A DNA stretch of 64,000 bases from an uncultured Rhizobium sp. (lineage in GTDB: Bacteria; Pseudomonadota; Alphaproteobacteria; Rhizobiales; Rhizobiaceae): contig CAMFHE010000005.1 in the NCBI GenBank assembly GCA_945952045.1, positions 1-64,000 on the forward strand, given 5' to 3'. The notes below the pieces were generated by a model, which searched no databases, was not told where the DNA came from, and saw only the letters and a program-made list of their open reading frames with translations. Position numbers and translations under genes: made by a program. Every line of letters begins with the position of its first letter. Within the stretch, counting starts at the first letter, position 1. Positions 1 to 14,050 of this stretch are shown here, piece after piece.

Positions 1-1
1 C

Positions 2-4588
<4,587 letters not shown>

Positions 4589-4643
4589 GCCGCGCCTCCT
4601 TATCTTTACCCGACACCCAGCTTTACGAATTGAGGACGATATC

Positions 4644-6098
4644 ATGGGCAAGGTCACTGGATTTCTGGAAATCGACCGGCAGGTCATGAAGTACCAGCCG
4701 GCATCCGACCGCATCCGTCACTTCCGCGAATTCACCATTCCGATGTCGGATCAGGAAGTGCAGAAGCAGGCGGCGCGCTGTATGGATTGCGGCATTCCCT
4801 ATTGCCACGGGCCGACGGGCTGCCCGGTGCACAACCAGATCCCCGACTGGAACGATCTGGTCTATAACGGCAACTGGGAGCAGGCGATCCGCAACCTGCA
4901 TTCCACCAACAACTTCCCCGAATTCACCGGCCGCGTCTGCCCCGCGCCTTGCGAGGAAGCCTGCACGCTGAACCTCGAGGACATGCCCGTCTCGATCAAG
5001 ACGGTCGAACAGGGCATTGCCGACAAGGCCTATGAACTCGGCTTCATCGTGCCGCAGCCGGCAACGGTACATACCGGCAAGAAGGTCGCGATCATCGGTT
5101 CCGGCCCGGCGGGGATGGCGGCCGCCCAGCAGCTTGGTCGCGCCGGTCATGACGTGCATCTCTACGAGCGCGAATCCAAGCCCGGCGGCCTGCTGCGTTA
5201 CGGCATTCCCGATTTCAAGATGGAGAAGAACTTCATCGACCGCCGTGTCGAGCAGATGAAGGGCGAGGGCGTCACCTTCCATTGCGGCGTCAATGTCGGT
5301 GTCGACGTCAATGTCGAGCAGCTGCTTGCAGACTACGATGCGGTTCTCTATTGCGGCGGCTCGGAAACCCCGCGCGAGGCCGGCATTCCCGGCGTGGAAC
5401 TGGCCGGCGTCCATGACGCCATGCCCTATCTCGTGCAGCAAAACCGCCGGGTCGGCCGCGAAAGCATCGAAAGCACCGGCTGGCCGAGCGATCCGATCCT
5501 TGCCGGCGGCAAGCACATCGTCGTCGTCGGCGGTGGCGATACCGCCTCGGACTGCGTCGGCACCGCCTTCCGCCAGGGCGCCGTCAAGGTCACCCAGCTC
5601 GACATTCGCCCGCAGCCGCCGGAAAAGGAAGACAAGCTCGCCGTCTGGCCTTTCTGGGCGACAAAGATGCGCACCTCCTCCAGCCAGGCCGAAGGCGCAA
5701 ACCGCGAATTCCAGGTGGCGACGCTCGAATTTGTCGGCGAAGATGGTGTGCTGACCGGCGTCAAGTGCTGTCAGGTGGACGAGCGCCGCAAGCCGATCGC
5801 CGGCACGGAATTCGTCATCAAGGCCGATCTCGCCTTCATCGCCATCGGTTTCCGCGGCCCCTTCACCGGCAGCGTGCTGAAGGAAATGGACGGCAAGCTG
5901 GCGCTCAACACCGACCGCCGCGGCTCGACCAACGTCATCGCCAACGAGAGCGACTACCGCACGTCGGTCGACAAGCTCTGGGCTGCCGGCGACGTTCGCC
6001 GCGGCCAGTCGCTGGTCGTCTGGGCGATCCGCGAGGGCCGTCAGGCCGCGCGCGCCATCGACGAGGCGCTGATGGGCTCCACCGTCCTGCCGCGCTGA
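4644..6098 (+). CDS. gltD: Glutamate synthase small subunit
   Basis: The beta subunit oxidises NADPH on FAD and passes electrons through Fe-S clusters to GltB. The 484 residues have the usual length. The N-terminal part carries two Cys groups for 4Fe-4S centres (Cys46, 49, 54, 60 and Cys99, 103, 107). The FAD dinucleotide fold shows GSGPAG at 152-157, and a second dinucleotide fold (VVGGGDTASD) near residue 290 binds NADPH. The start follows a GAGGAC ribosome-binding site. It is 55 bp after gltB, so the two form an operon, closed by the strong hairpin at 6115-6150. Confidence 0.97.
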   Translation: MGKVTGFLEIDRQVMKYQPASDRIRHFREFTIPMSDQEVQKQAARCMDCGIPYCHGPTGCPVHNQIPDWNDLVYNGNWEQAIRNLHSTNNFPEFTGRVCPAPCEEACTLNLEDMPVSIKTVEQGIADKAYELGFIVPQPATVHTGKKVAIIGSGPAGMAAAQQLGRAGHDVHLYERESKPGGLLRYGIPDFKMEKNFIDRRVEQMKGEGVTFHCGVNVGVDVNVEQLLADYDAVLYCGGSETPREAGIPGVELAGVHDAMPYLVQQNRRVGRESIESTGWPSDPILAGGKHIVVVGGGDTASDCVGTAFRQGAVKVTQLDIRPQPPEKEDKLAVWPFWATKMRTSSSQAEGANREFQVATLEFVGEDGVLTGVKCCQVDERRKPIAGTEFVIKADLAFIAIGFRGPFTGSVLKEMDGKLALNTDRRGSTNVIANESDYRTSVDKLWAAGDVRRGQSLVVWAIREGRQAARAIDEALMGSTVLPR

Positions 6099-6114
6099 TC
6101 GGCGTCGGTTGCAA

Positions 6115-6150
6115 TAAAAAAAGGCGGCGCCGGATGCGCCGCCTTTTTTC
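6115..6150. terminator. Bidirectional Rho-independent terminator between gltD and DUF459 gene
   Basis: Near-perfect inverted repeat: an A-run plus GGCGGCGC (to 6130), a 5-base loop, then GCGCCGCC and a T-run (to 6150). The A/T runs on both sides make it usable by the convergent genes gltD (+) and the DUF459 gene (-). Confidence 0.88.
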
Positions 6151-6169
6151 GTTTGTCCACAGGGATGGA

Positions 6170-7336
6170 TTATTTTACCACCCGATAATCGTCGATGCGT
6201 CCCGCAGGCGCGGGCTCGACTTCGCCGCGCTCGACCAGCAGTTTTCGCGCGGAAGCGTCGATGACGGGGCGGGCGGGAGTGGCGCCCATCAACTCCTTGC
6301 CGCCGTCGAGATCGGGGTCGATCAGGCTGATCGGCGGCGTGCGGACGATCTTCACCTGTTCCGTCGGCGGCAGATGCATAAGTTCGGGCAGGTTTGTGGC
6401 ATCGAGCCTGACAAGCGATTCCGCCGGCGCCGGCGCAACGCCGCCAAGCAGGCGCTTCACGGATTTCTCGACATAGAAGGCGAGCTTCTGGCGGCCGGCC
6501 TTGGTCATGTTGACGCCGTCGCTGGTGCGCAGCCGCACCTGCTGGCCGTTCACATCCGAGCCGGTGATCACGAACTTGCCGTTGGCATCGACGAAGCCGT
6601 CCCAGATGTCGATGAATTCGCCGCCGGCTTTTTCCACTTCCGTGCGAAAGATGCCGTTGAGCTGTACGGCATCGGCCGTCATCGACGGCGACTGGAAGGC
6701 GGGCAAGCCGACCCAGACCAGCGGCAGGTGCCGGCTGCGCACGATGGCGGCAAGCTTGTCCGCGCGCGCGGTGTATTCGTCGAGCCAGGGTTGGGTGCGG
6801 AATTTCTCGCGCGTGCCGTTGACCAGCATCTGCTGGCGGTCGTTGGCGCCGATCATCACGACCACAAGCGCCGGCTTTATCTCGTTGATGGCCTCAGGCA
6901 GCTTGTCCTGCCAGTTGAAATGGTCCTCGCGCACCAGGCCGGAGGCGACTTCGCTGCGCGTCTCGATCTCGACATCGGCAATCGATGCGAAGCTGTCATC
7001 CAGACCTTCTCCGAGGCCGCCGGCCAGAAAATCGCCGACAACGAGAATCTGGCGGGCGTTTTCCACCTTCGCCACTTCCGGCTGTGCCGGGGCAGCTTCG
7101 ACGACTGGCGCGGGGGTGCGTTTGCGCGGACGCGGGCGAACCTGTTTTTTCGGTTCCGCGGCCGGTGGCGGCGCGGCCTTGGGCTTGGAGCCGAACAGCA
7201 TCTGGAAAAGCGTGCGGCGCTCGGTGGGCTGCTGTGCCTGCACAGGCGCATCGCTCAAAGGCAGGACGATCGCCACGGCCAGAAAAGCCATGATCCCGCG
7301 TTTTCGCCATGCTGTCGCACCGGATCTTGCCGTCAC
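6170..7336 (-). CDS. DUF459 family SGNH-fold periplasmic protein, catalytic residues substituted
   Basis: This is a 388-residue exported protein: basic N-terminus, hydrophobic stretch at about 15-34 ending in QAQ, then a Pro/Lys/Arg-rich linker at about 50-90. The remainder resembles the SGNH/GDSL hydrolase fold of DUF459. Block I reads GDFLAGG (101-107) where the nucleophilic Ser would be Phe103. Block III is intact (GAND, 163-166). Block V reads DGVN (273-276), with Asn276 where an active enzyme has His. The true substrate is unknown; acyl or O-acetyl groups of envelope polymers are typical for the superfamily. The start is GTG at 7336, with ATG at 7291 as an alternative. It sits just downstream of the transglycosylase gene on the same strand, which fits an envelope role. 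Confidence 0.75.
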   Translation of the reverse strand: MTARSGATAWRKRGIMAFLAVAIVLPLSDAPVQAQQPTERRTLFQMLFGSKPKAAPPPAAEPKKQVRPRPRKRTPAPVVEAAPAQPEVAKVENARQILVVGDFLAGGLGEGLDDSFASIADVEIETRSEVASGLVREDHFNWQDKLPEAINEIKPALVVVMIGANDRQQMLVNGTREKFRTQPWLDEYTARADKLAAIVRSRHLPLVWVGLPAFQSPSMTADAVQLNGIFRTEVEKAGGEFIDIWDGFVDANGKFVITGSDVNGQQVRLRTSDGVNMTKAGRQKLAFYVEKSVKRLLGGVAPAPAESLVRLDATNLPELMHLPPTEQVKIVRTPPISLIDPDLDGGKELMGATPARPVIDASARKLLVERGEVEPAPAGRIDDYRVVK

Positions 7337-7384
7337 CGTCTCACCCGTCCCGCCCGCATGTCGCCTTCAGAGGCTTGCCGCCCC

Positions 7385-8605
7385 TTATTTGCGCAGCGCC
7401 TTCAGCAGCCGCTGCGACGGCTCGCCGTCGCTCGCCATGCCGAGCCGCTGCTGGACGGCGGCGATGGCGGCCTTGGAGCCGGAACCGAAATTGCCGTCGA
7501 CCTCACCCTCGTAATAGCCGAGTTCCTTGAGGCGCGACTGCAGCTCGAACTTCTCCTTGACGTCGAGCGTGCCATCCGGGCGCGGCCAGCGCTGCTGCAT
7601 GCCGCCATAGCCGGCGATTTCGTCGGCAAGAAGGCCGACGGCCAGAGCGTAGGTGTCGGCGGCGTTGTATTTCTTGATGGTGAAGAAGTTCTTCGTCATC
7701 AGGAAGCCGGGACCGTTGGCGCCGGCCAGCAGCCGTAGCGTGGCGCGGTCGTTGCCGTTCTTGAAACCCTTGCCGCTGGGGCGCAGGAAACCGAGCTTCT
7801 GCCATTCGGCAAGCGTGCGCGATTTTCCGGCCTGGTTCGCGGCGCCGGCGGGAACCGTAACCTCGTAACCCCATGTCTTGCCGGTCTGCCAGCCGTTCTT
7901 CATCAGGAGGTTGGCGGAGGTCGCCAGCGCGTCCGGCACGGAATTCCAGATGTCGCGATGGCCGTTGCCGTCGGCATCGACCGCATAAAGCAGATAGCTT
8001 GTCGGGATGAACTGCGTGTGGCCCATGGCGCCCGCCCAGGAGCCGGTCATGCGATCGGCGCTGATATCGCCGTTCTGCAGAATCTTGAGCGCTGCGATCA
8101 GCTGCGTGCGGGCGAACTTGGCGCGCTTGGGGTCTGCATAGGCCAGTGTCGCCAATGCGCGGGGGACATAATGCAGGCGGTCTTCCTTTTCCAGGATTGC
8201 GCCATAATTCGATTCCATGGACCAGATGGCAAGGAGGATATTCTTATCGACACCGAAATGACGTTCAATGGCCTGCAGGGTCCCCGCATGTTTCCTGGCC
8301 ATCTCGCGGCCGATCCGCACCGTATACGGATTGACGCGGGCATCGACGTAATCCCAGATCTGCGACTTGAACTCCGGCTGGTACTGCGCCTTCTGCAGCA
8401 CATCCGGATCGGGATCTGTCACGCCGGCGAAAGCCTTGCGATAGGTGGATTGCGTGATACCCTGCTGCGCGGCCGTGGCCTGGAAGCCGGCGATCCATTT
8501 CTTGAACCCGGGATCGGCGTTGGCAACTCCAGGAATGAACAGGGCCGCACCGAAGGTCAGCGCCAAAGCGAGGCCAAGAAATGAAGTCCTGTTTGTCTCA
8601 GTCAT
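7385..8605 (-). CDS. Lytic murein transglycosylase, MltB family
   Basis: A 406-residue periplasmic enzyme that cleaves peptidoglycan glycan strands non-hydrolytically to give 1,6-anhydro-MurNAc ends. The signal peptide is residues 1-30 (cleavage after VANA). The SLT_2/MltB domain follows, with the catalytic Glu131 in SMESNYG and the substrate-groove motif GAMGHTQFIP. The C-terminal ~60 residues form a peptidoglycan-binding (PG_binding_1) domain. I start at the ATG at 8603-8605 because it puts the signal peptide at the N-terminus and has GGACAGGACAG upstream; the frame stays open another 50 codons. The DUF459 gene follows 48 bp downstream and may be co-transcribed. Confidence 0.92.
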   Translation of the reverse strand: MTETNRTSFLGLALALTFGAALFIPGVANADPGFKKWIAGFQATAAQQGITQSTYRKAFAGVTDPDPDVLQKAQYQPEFKSQIWDYVDARVNPYTVRIGREMARKHAGTLQAIERHFGVDKNILLAIWSMESNYGAILEKEDRLHYVPRALATLAYADPKRAKFARTQLIAALKILQNGDISADRMTGSWAGAMGHTQFIPTSYLLYAVDADGNGHRDIWNSVPDALATSANLLMKNGWQTGKTWGYEVTVPAGAANQAGKSRTLAEWQKLGFLRPSGKGFKNGNDRATLRLLAGANGPGFLMTKNFFTIKKYNAADTYALAVGLLADEIAGYGGMQQRWPRPDGTLDVKEKFELQSRLKELGYYEGEVDGNFGSGSKAAIAAVQQRLGMASDGEPSQRLLKALRK

Positions 8606-8827
8606 CCGCTGTCCTGTCCTTGTCATCACGAGTTGCCAAGTCTTTGCGATTTGCTGCTCGAACGCCGGTGACGCATTCGGCATGGACGCCGAGTTTAGAA
8701 GCATTTTGTCAACAAACTCTTTACCATGTGAAACCGCAGACGTCATCTTTTGCAAAAAAGTAGCAATTATGTACTACCCCGGCAAATTGGCGAATGATTT
8801 AGCCGTAAGACGCCCAAGGAGGCATGT

Positions 8828-9712
8828 GTGAGCCAGCATAAGAAGGTACGCAAGGCAGTATTTCCCGTCGCAGGACTTGGAACAAGGTTCCTGCCGGCAA
8901 CGAAAGCCGTTCCGAAGGAAATGCTTACCGTCGTGGACAAGCCGGTCATCCAGTATGTGGTCGAGGAAGCACTCGAAGCAGGCATCGAACATCTGGTGTT
9001 CGTGACCGGGCGCAACAAGCACGTCATCGAAGATTACTTCGATATCCAGTTCGAACTGGAACAGACGCTGCGCTCGCGCAGCAAGACGGCGGAGCTCACG
9101 ATCCTCGCACAACAACTGCCGAAGGCCGGCACCGTCAGCTTCACCCGCCAGCAGGAACCGCTGGGTCTTGGCCATGCCGTCTGGTGCGCCCGCGAAATCG
9201 TCGGCAACGAGCCGTTCGCGCTGCTTTTGCCGGATATGATCATGCGCGCCGAAGACAGCTGCATGAAGGGCATGGTCGAACTCTACGATCAGACCGGCGG
9301 CAACATCATCGCCGTCGAGGAATGCGCGCCCGACCAGGCCCATAAATACGGCATCGTCGGCGTCGGCAATGCCATCGGCAAGGGTTTTGCGATCACCGGC
9401 ATGGTCGAGAAGCCGGCCAAGGGCACGGCGCCTTCCAACTTCTTCATCAACGGCCGCTACATCCTGCAGCCGGAGATCTTCAACATCCTTTCCACGCAGG
9501 AGCGTGGCGCCGGCAACGAGATCCAGTTGACCGATGCGATGCTGAAGCTGCTCTCCTCGCAGGAATTCGCAGGCTATCACTTCAAGGGCGAGACCTTCGA
9601 TTGCGGCGCCAAGGATGGCTTTATCCTCGCCAACGTCGCATTCTCGCTCAGCCGCGAGGATATCCGCCCGCAGGTCGAGGAGCAGATCCGGGCGTTGCTC
9701 TCGAAGAAATAA
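8828..9712 (+). CDS. galU: UTP-glucose-1-phosphate uridylyltransferase
   Basis: Makes UDP-glucose from UTP and glucose 1-phosphate, feeding exopolysaccharide, LPS, cellulose and cyclic glucan synthesis in rhizobia. The 294 residues show the nucleotidyltransferase signature [17 protein letters not shown] near residues 16-32, and the conserved LLPDMI and EKP motifs. The start is GTG at 8828, five bases after a perfect AAGGAGG, which decides it. It is divergent from the transglycosylase gene with a 222-bp control region between them. In Sinorhizobium the orthologous gene is called exoN. Confidence 0.95.
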   Translation: MSQHKKVRKAVFPVAGLGTRFLPATKAVPKEMLTVVDKPVIQYVVEEALEAGIEHLVFVTGRNKHVIEDYFDIQFELEQTLRSRSKTAELTILAQQLPKAGTVSFTRQQEPLGLGHAVWCAREIVGNEPFALLLPDMIMRAEDSCMKGMVELYDQTGGNIIAVEECAPDQAHKYGIVGVGNAIGKGFAITGMVEKPAKGTAPSNFFINGRYILQPEIFNILSTQERGAGNEIQLTDAMLKLLSSQEFAGYHFKGETFDCGAKDGFILANVAFSLSREDIRPQVEEQIRALLSKK

Positions 9713-9759
9713 GGTCTGCGTCCGGGCATATTCGGCCGTGCTGCCCGTGTATCAATTCC

Positions 9760-9783
9760 CCTCTCCCTGCTCGCGGGGAGAGG
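9760..9783. repeat. Short intergenic palindrome between convergent genes
   Basis: Arms CCTCTCCC (9760-9767) and GGGAGAGG (9776-9783) enclose an 8-base loop. There is no T-run, so it is not a canonical terminator. The CCTCTCCC/GGGAGAGG core resembles palindromes commonly scattered between genes in rhizobia. It may still protect or end the galU and outer-membrane-protein transcripts that meet here. Confidence 0.5.
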
Positions 9784-9811
9784 ATTTGCCCGAGCGGCCA
9801 ATTCACAAATC

Positions 9812-11389
9812 TCAGCGCTTCAGCGTCAGGCCAATGCTGGCGCGCAGCGTGCGTGTGTCGTCGCTTGTCTTGCGCGACGTCAATTCGTAACCGACATCGC
9901 CCTTCAGATCGAGATAACGGTTCAGGCCCCAGGTGAAGCCGGGGCCGGCGGCGTAGACCGTCTCGTCCTGGGCGCTGCCATTGGGATAATCGCGGAAGAT
10001 GGTGCTGCCGGTCAGGCGCGCCACGACATTGTCGCGCACTTCATGCGAAATGCCGGCATTGGCCGCATAGGCGACATAGCCGCTGGCGCCGGGCGTGGTC
10101 GAAGGCTCGATGGTCGTCGCGAGACCAAAGGTGACATCGGTGCCGCGTTGCGGCGACCAGGCCAGCGTGCCATCGACCGTCAGGCCGGACAGCGCCTGCA
10201 GCCGCTCGTCGTCGAAATCGGCGCGCTCATAGCCGGCGGAGAGTTCGCCGCGCAGCTTTTCACCCATGTCCAGCTCGACGCCGCCCTTCATCGCATAGGT
10301 CCAGAAGGAGCGCGCATAGCCGAGGCTATCGGTCCGCAGGTCATAGCGCGAGCGGCCGACGGCGGCTTCGAGGAAGGGAATGATCGCCGGCGACAATTCG
10401 TAGCCGATTCGGCCGCGCAAGGTGCCGGACAGACGGTCGCGATCCTCCATCGAGAGCTTGCTGCCATCGGCCAGCGTCGCGTCGGTATAGATATCCTTTT
10501 CGAGGTCGAAGCCGGTGGTGCCGCGGATCGTGCCGAATTCGCGCTGCAATTCCAGCCCGCCCTTCAGCCTGTGGACGCCGGCCTGTGTGGCCGCGCCGCT
10601 GATGGCATTGGGATCGTCGGTGTCCTCGCGCGAAAAACTGTAGCCGCCGCGCACATGGGCCGTGGTGCGGTCGGCGAGATCGAGACGCAGGTCGGCATCG
10701 AGGTTGACGCTCGGCTTTTCCTCGCCATTGCCGCTGATATTGCGCTGGAAGATGCCGTCGCCGGTGACGGTCAGCGCATGGCGCGACCAGTCGGAATTCA
10801 GCGTGCCCTTCAATTCGGTCTGCAGGTAATTTCGATTCTGGCTGTTGCCGCCGGATTTCTGGCGCTCGGTGGCGATGGATTGCGTCACGGACGGGCGCAG
10901 CACCATGGTGCCAAGCCGGATGCCCGGCGCATCGTTGCGGTTGGGATCGACGCGCGGCGTCAGCGCATCGAGCGAATTTTCGCGCAGGTTCATGCGGTTG
11001 AAATCGACATCCGCCTGCTCGTCCTCACGGCCGCTGATGCGTCTGGCGCGCGGATTGGTGCCGGTGGTCAGCGTGTCCTCGGTATCGGCGGCTTTGGTCA
11101 TGGCGGTGCGCAGGCCTTGTGCGGGCTTTGCGGCGTCGGTGGTGAACAGCGCGGCGGAGGGATCGTTGGGATCGCCGTTCGAACCGTCGGTATTTGCGCC
11201 GTAGGGATCGGCGGCATTGGCCGCGGCTGATGGAGCGGTGGTTTGCGAAAGGGTGCGGTTCGTTGCGGCTGCCGGTGTCTTCGGTTTCGACTGGGCCGAG
11301 GACAACGATGGCAGGACGAGCACGGCGGTCGCGGCGGCAAGCGCGACGCCGAGGGGGACGGGGCGGCAGATGGGCAGTCTTCTTGTCAT
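9812..11389 (-). CDS. Outer membrane beta-barrel protein (BBP2-like)
   Basis: A 525-residue exported protein. The ATG at 11389 gives a clear signal peptide (basic start, then LGVALAAATAVLVLPSLSSAQ in two pieces); the frame extends upstream to a TTG without a ribosome-binding site. Residues about 30-160 are low-complexity, rich in Ala, Thr, Asp and Asn, and probably disordered in the periplasm. From about 170 to the end there are alternating amphipathic strands with frequent Gly-Tyr, Asp-Arg and Thr-X-Thr pairs, ending in an aromatic-poor but strand-like LRASIGLTLKR. This fits a putative beta-barrel porin family. The cargo or ligand is unknown; the neighbours galU and kdsD suggest a surface-polysaccharide context. 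Confidence 0.7.
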   Translation of the reverse strand: MTRRLPICRPVPLGVALAAATAVLVLPSLSSAQSKPKTPAAATNRTLSQTTAPSAAANAADPYGANTDGSNGDPNDPSAALFTTDAAKPAQGLRTAMTKAADTEDTLTTGTNPRARRISGREDEQADVDFNRMNLRENSLDALTPRVDPNRNDAPGIRLGTMVLRPSVTQSIATERQKSGGNSQNRNYLQTELKGTLNSDWSRHALTVTGDGIFQRNISGNGEEKPSVNLDADLRLDLADRTTAHVRGGYSFSREDTDDPNAISGAATQAGVHRLKGGLELQREFGTIRGTTGFDLEKDIYTDATLADGSKLSMEDRDRLSGTLRGRIGYELSPAIIPFLEAAVGRSRYDLRTDSLGYARSFWTYAMKGGVELDMGEKLRGELSAGYERADFDDERLQALSGLTVDGTLAWSPQRGTDVTFGLATTIEPSTTPGASGYVAYAANAGISHEVRDNVVARLTGSTIFRDYPNGSAQDETVYAAGPGFTWGLNRYLDLKGDVGYELTSRKTSDDTRTLRASIGLTLKR

Positions 11390-11481
11390 TTCGTCGTCCG
11401 CGATAAACCGCTTGCGTTGCCGGACCCGGACGGAAGCCGCCGGATCTGTCGGTATGGTTTCCAAAGAGTAAACCGGCTTGG

Positions 11482-11497
11482 TTAACCATTGGTTGAC
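11482..11497. promoter_or_regulatory. Possible CtrA-binding site (one mismatch)
   Basis: TTAACCAT followed by TGGTTGAC gives TTAA-N7-TTGA, one base off the CtrA consensus TTAA-N7-TTAA. The same bases form an imperfect palindrome (GTTAACC/GGTTGAC). It lies 93 bp before the outer-membrane-protein start and 60 bp before kdsD, so either gene could be the target. Confidence 0.35.
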
Positions 11498-11556
11498 AAC
11501 GGCGCCTTGCGGGCGATGCGGTGGACTTCGCGGGCGAAAGGCGTTAACGATCCGCC

Positions 11557-12552
11557 ATGATCAAGCGAGCCATCCATCTCATCGAAAACAGCGCCGTCGA
11601 ATCGGCGCTCCGCACGGTCGCCACCGAAAGGAACGGCCTGCAATCGCTGGAAAACGCTTTGGCGGGCGCGCTCGCCGCGCCATTTTCGCGCGCCGTCGAA
11701 ATCATCGGCGAGATCCAGGGGCGCGTGATCGTCACCGGCATCGGCAAAAGCGGCCATATCGGCTCGAAGATCGCCGCCACCTTCGCCTCGACCGGAACGC
11801 CCTCTTTCTTCGTGCATCCCGTGGAAGCCAATCACGGCGATCTCGGCATGATCACCCAGGACGACGTCATCATCGCGCTCTCCTGGAGCGGCGAGAGCGC
11901 CGAACTGCGCGGCATCATCGCCTTTTCGCGGCGTTTTTCCATTCCGCTGGTCGCCATTACCGCAGGCGCGCAATCGACGCTGGGGCGTGAGGCGGATGTG
12001 CTGCTCCTGCTGCCGACCGAGCAGGAAGCCTGTCCGCACGGGCTGGCGCCGACCACCTCGACGCTGATGCAGCTTGCCATCGGCGATGCGCTGGCCGTGG
12101 CGCTGCTCGAGGCGCGCGGCTTTTCGGCCAATGATTTTCGCACCTTCCATCCCGGCGGCAAGCTGGGCGCCAGTCTCAGCCATGTCGGCGACGTCATGCA
12201 TGTCGGCGAGCGTATTCCGCTGGTATCGCTGGGCTGTTCGATGCAGGAGGCGGTGACAACGCTGTCGCACAAGCGTTTCGGCTGCGTCGGCGTTATCGAC
12301 GACGGTGGTCGTCTGTGCGGCATCGTCACCGATGGCGATATCGCCCGCAATCTGACGCGCAATCTCGCGGCGATGACCGTCGATGAGGTGATGACCCGCA
12401 CGCCAAAGACGGTGCGCAAGGAAACGCTGGCGACCGGCGCCATGGCCCTCTTGCAGAAGCACAATATCTCGGCGCTGATCGTCGTCGACGAGGAAAATTT
12501 CCCCGTCGGTCTCGTGCATTTTCACGACCTGCTGCGCATCGGCGTGGCGTGA
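11557..12552 (+). CDS. kdsD: D-arabinose 5-phosphate isomerase, KpsF/GutQ family
   Basis: Interconverts ribulose 5-phosphate and arabinose 5-phosphate, the first step of KDO synthesis for LPS. The 331 residues contain an N-terminal SIS sugar-isomerase domain (about 40-180, with GIGKSGHIG and SWSGES phosphate-binding loops and the HGLAPTTS segment typical of the family), then two CBS domains (about 210-330) that sense ligands. It is divergent from the outer-membrane-protein gene. KpsF and GutQ paralogues cannot be separated by sequence alone, but the single chromosomal copy in this order is usually the LPS enzyme. Confidence 0.9.
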   Translation: MIKRAIHLIENSAVESALRTVATERNGLQSLENALAGALAAPFSRAVEIIGEIQGRVIVTGIGKSGHIGSKIAATFASTGTPSFFVHPVEANHGDLGMITQDDVIIALSWSGESAELRGIIAFSRRFSIPLVAITAGAQSTLGREADVLLLLPTEQEACPHGLAPTTSTLMQLAIGDALAVALLEARGFSANDFRTFHPGGKLGASLSHVGDVMHVGERIPLVSLGCSMQEAVTTLSHKRFGCVGVIDDGGRLCGIVTDGDIARNLTRNLAAMTVDEVMTRTPKTVRKETLATGAMALLQKHNISALIVVDEENFPVGLVHFHDLLRIGVA

Positions 12553-12567
12553 GGCGATAGCCTCCGC

Positions 12568-13032
12568 TCAGCCGTCCACCGCTTCGACGATCAGATCGCG
12601 GCCAATGCTTTTGGCCACGCGCACGCGGGTTCCCGCCGGCAGGTCGGGGCCTTGAACGGTCCAGAAGGTATCGTCGAGGCGAATGCGGCCGCGGCCTTCG
12701 CGGATCGGTTCGTGCAGCGTCGCCGTGCGGCCGACGAGGCTTTGGCCGCGCTGGTTGAGCAGCGGCTGGTCGCTGACACCAGCACCGCTCGACAGCAAGC
12801 GCCGGCCGAGAAAGACAAAGACGACCGACAGCGCGGCAAACAGCAGCGCCTGCACCTCCCAGGCCCAGAAGGGCTTTTCCCAGAAGAGCAGCGACAGCGC
12901 GCCGATCGCAATCGCGGCCGCGCCGATCCAGACGAGGAAGACGCCGGGCATCAGAAGCTCTGCCGCCAGGAGCGCGAGGCCGAGCAGCCACCAGCTCCAG
13001 GGACCGACTTCGGCGATGAAGGCAGCGATCAT
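12568..13032 (-). CDS. NfeD family membrane protein
   Basis: A 154-residue protein with an N-terminal membrane region (about 10-75, two or three helices, including LLGLALLAAELLMPGVFLVW) and a C-terminal soluble OB-fold (about 90-154, strands around GRTATLHEPI and GTRVRVAKSIG). NfeD proteins partner with SPFH/stomatin proteins in the membrane. The SPFH gene ends 4 bp upstream on the same strand, so the two are an operon and probably a complex. Confidence 0.9.
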   Translation of the reverse strand: MIAAFIAEVGPWSWWLLGLALLAAELLMPGVFLVWIGAAAIAIGALSLLFWEKPFWAWEVQALLFAALSVVFVFLGRRLLSSGAGVSDQPLLNQRGQSLVGRTATLHEPIREGRGRIRLDDTFWTVQGPDLPAGTRVRVAKSIGRDLIVEAVDG

Positions 13033-13036
13033 GCGC

Positions 13037-14050
13037 TCACGTTTCCTGACGGGGGGCGGGGAAGGTCACCTGCGGCGTCGAACGGGCCGGCGTGGCAGGA
13101 CGCGGCGGCGTGCGCGGCGCATCGCCGCCGCTGCCACCGAAGACTTCCTTGGCGATGGCGCCGATGCCGCCGAGCGTGCCGATCAGCGAGGAGGCTTCCA
13201 TCGGCATCAGCACCACCTTGGAATTCGGCGCCTTGCCGACGGCGGCCAGTGCCTCGGTGTATTTCTGGGCCACGAAGTAGTTGATCGCCTGCACGTCGCC
13301 GGCGGCGATGGCTTCCGAGACCATGCGCGTCGCCTTGGCTTCGGCTTCGGCCAGACGTTCGCGCGCCTCGGCCTCGCGGAAGGCGGCTTCGCGCTCGCCT
13401 TCGGCTTCGAGAATGGCCGCCTGCTTGGCGCCTTCGGCGCGGAGGATCTGGGCGTTGCGCGAGCCCTCGGCTTCCAGAACCTGGGCGCGCTTTTCGCGCT
13501 CGGCCTTCATCTGGCGCGCCATGGCGTCGACCAGATCGGCTGGCGGGCGAATGTCCTTGATCTCGACGCGGGTGACCTTAATACCCCAGGGACGGACGGC
13601 GTCGTCGACCACATGCAGCAGGCGGTCGTTGATGGTTTCGCGGTTGGAGAGCAGCTCGTCCAGATCCATCGAGCCCATGACCGAGCGGATATTGGTCATG
13701 GTCAGATTGAGAATGGCGTTTTCGAGGTTGGAGACCTGATAGGCGGCTTCGGCGGCGTTCAGCACCTGATAGAAGGCGACGGCATCGGCCGAGACGCTGG
13801 CATTGTCCTTGGTGATGACTTCCTGCGTGGGGACGTCGAGCACCTGCTCCATGACGTTCATGCGCGCACCGATGCTTTCGATGAACGGCACGATCAGGTT
13901 CAGGCCGGGCTCCAGCGTGCGCGTGTAGCGGCCGAACCGTTCGATCGTGTAGCGAAAGCCCTGCGGCACCGTCTTGATCCCGGCAAACAGAACCAGAATG
14001 ACGAAGAGGACCAGTGCGATGACGACGATATCGAACCCCGAAGGCTGCAT
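13037..14050 (-). CDS. SPFH/Band 7 (stomatin, QmcA-like) membrane protein
   Basis: A 337-residue paraslipin-type protein: one N-terminal membrane helix (about 5-25), an SPFH domain (about 28-190) with the typical [16 protein letters not shown] opening, then an Ala/Glu/Arg-rich coiled coil (about 190-270) and a Pro-rich tail. Such proteins build ring or cage oligomers with NfeD partners that organise membrane proteases or lipid domains. I prefer the ATG at 14050, because GGAG lies six bases before it; the ATG at 14062 would overlap the ribosome-binding site. nfeD follows after 4 bp. Confidence 0.93.
   Translation of the reverse strand: MQPSGFDIVVIALVLFVILVLFAGIKTVPQGFRYTIERFGRYTRTLEPGLNLIVPFIESIGARMNVMEQVLDVPTQEVITKDNASVSADAVAFYQVLNAAEAAYQVSNLENAILNLTMTNIRSVMGSMDLDELLSNRETINDRLLHVVDDAVRPWGIKVTRVEIKDIRPPADLVDAMARQMKAEREKRAQVLEAEGSRNAQILRAEGAKQAAILEAEGEREAAFREAEARERLAEAEAKATRMVSEAIAAGDVQAINYFVAQKYTEALAAVGKAPNSKVVLMPMEASSLIGTLGGIGAIAKEVFGGSGGDAPRTPPRPATPARSTPQVTFPAPRQET

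Noticed and set aside
5765-7738. 657-codon open frame on the plus strand across gltD and the DUF459/transglycosylase genes
   Set aside because: It runs opposite or out of frame to well-supported genes and its Arg/His/Ala-rich product has no domain pattern; high GC lowers stop-codon density.
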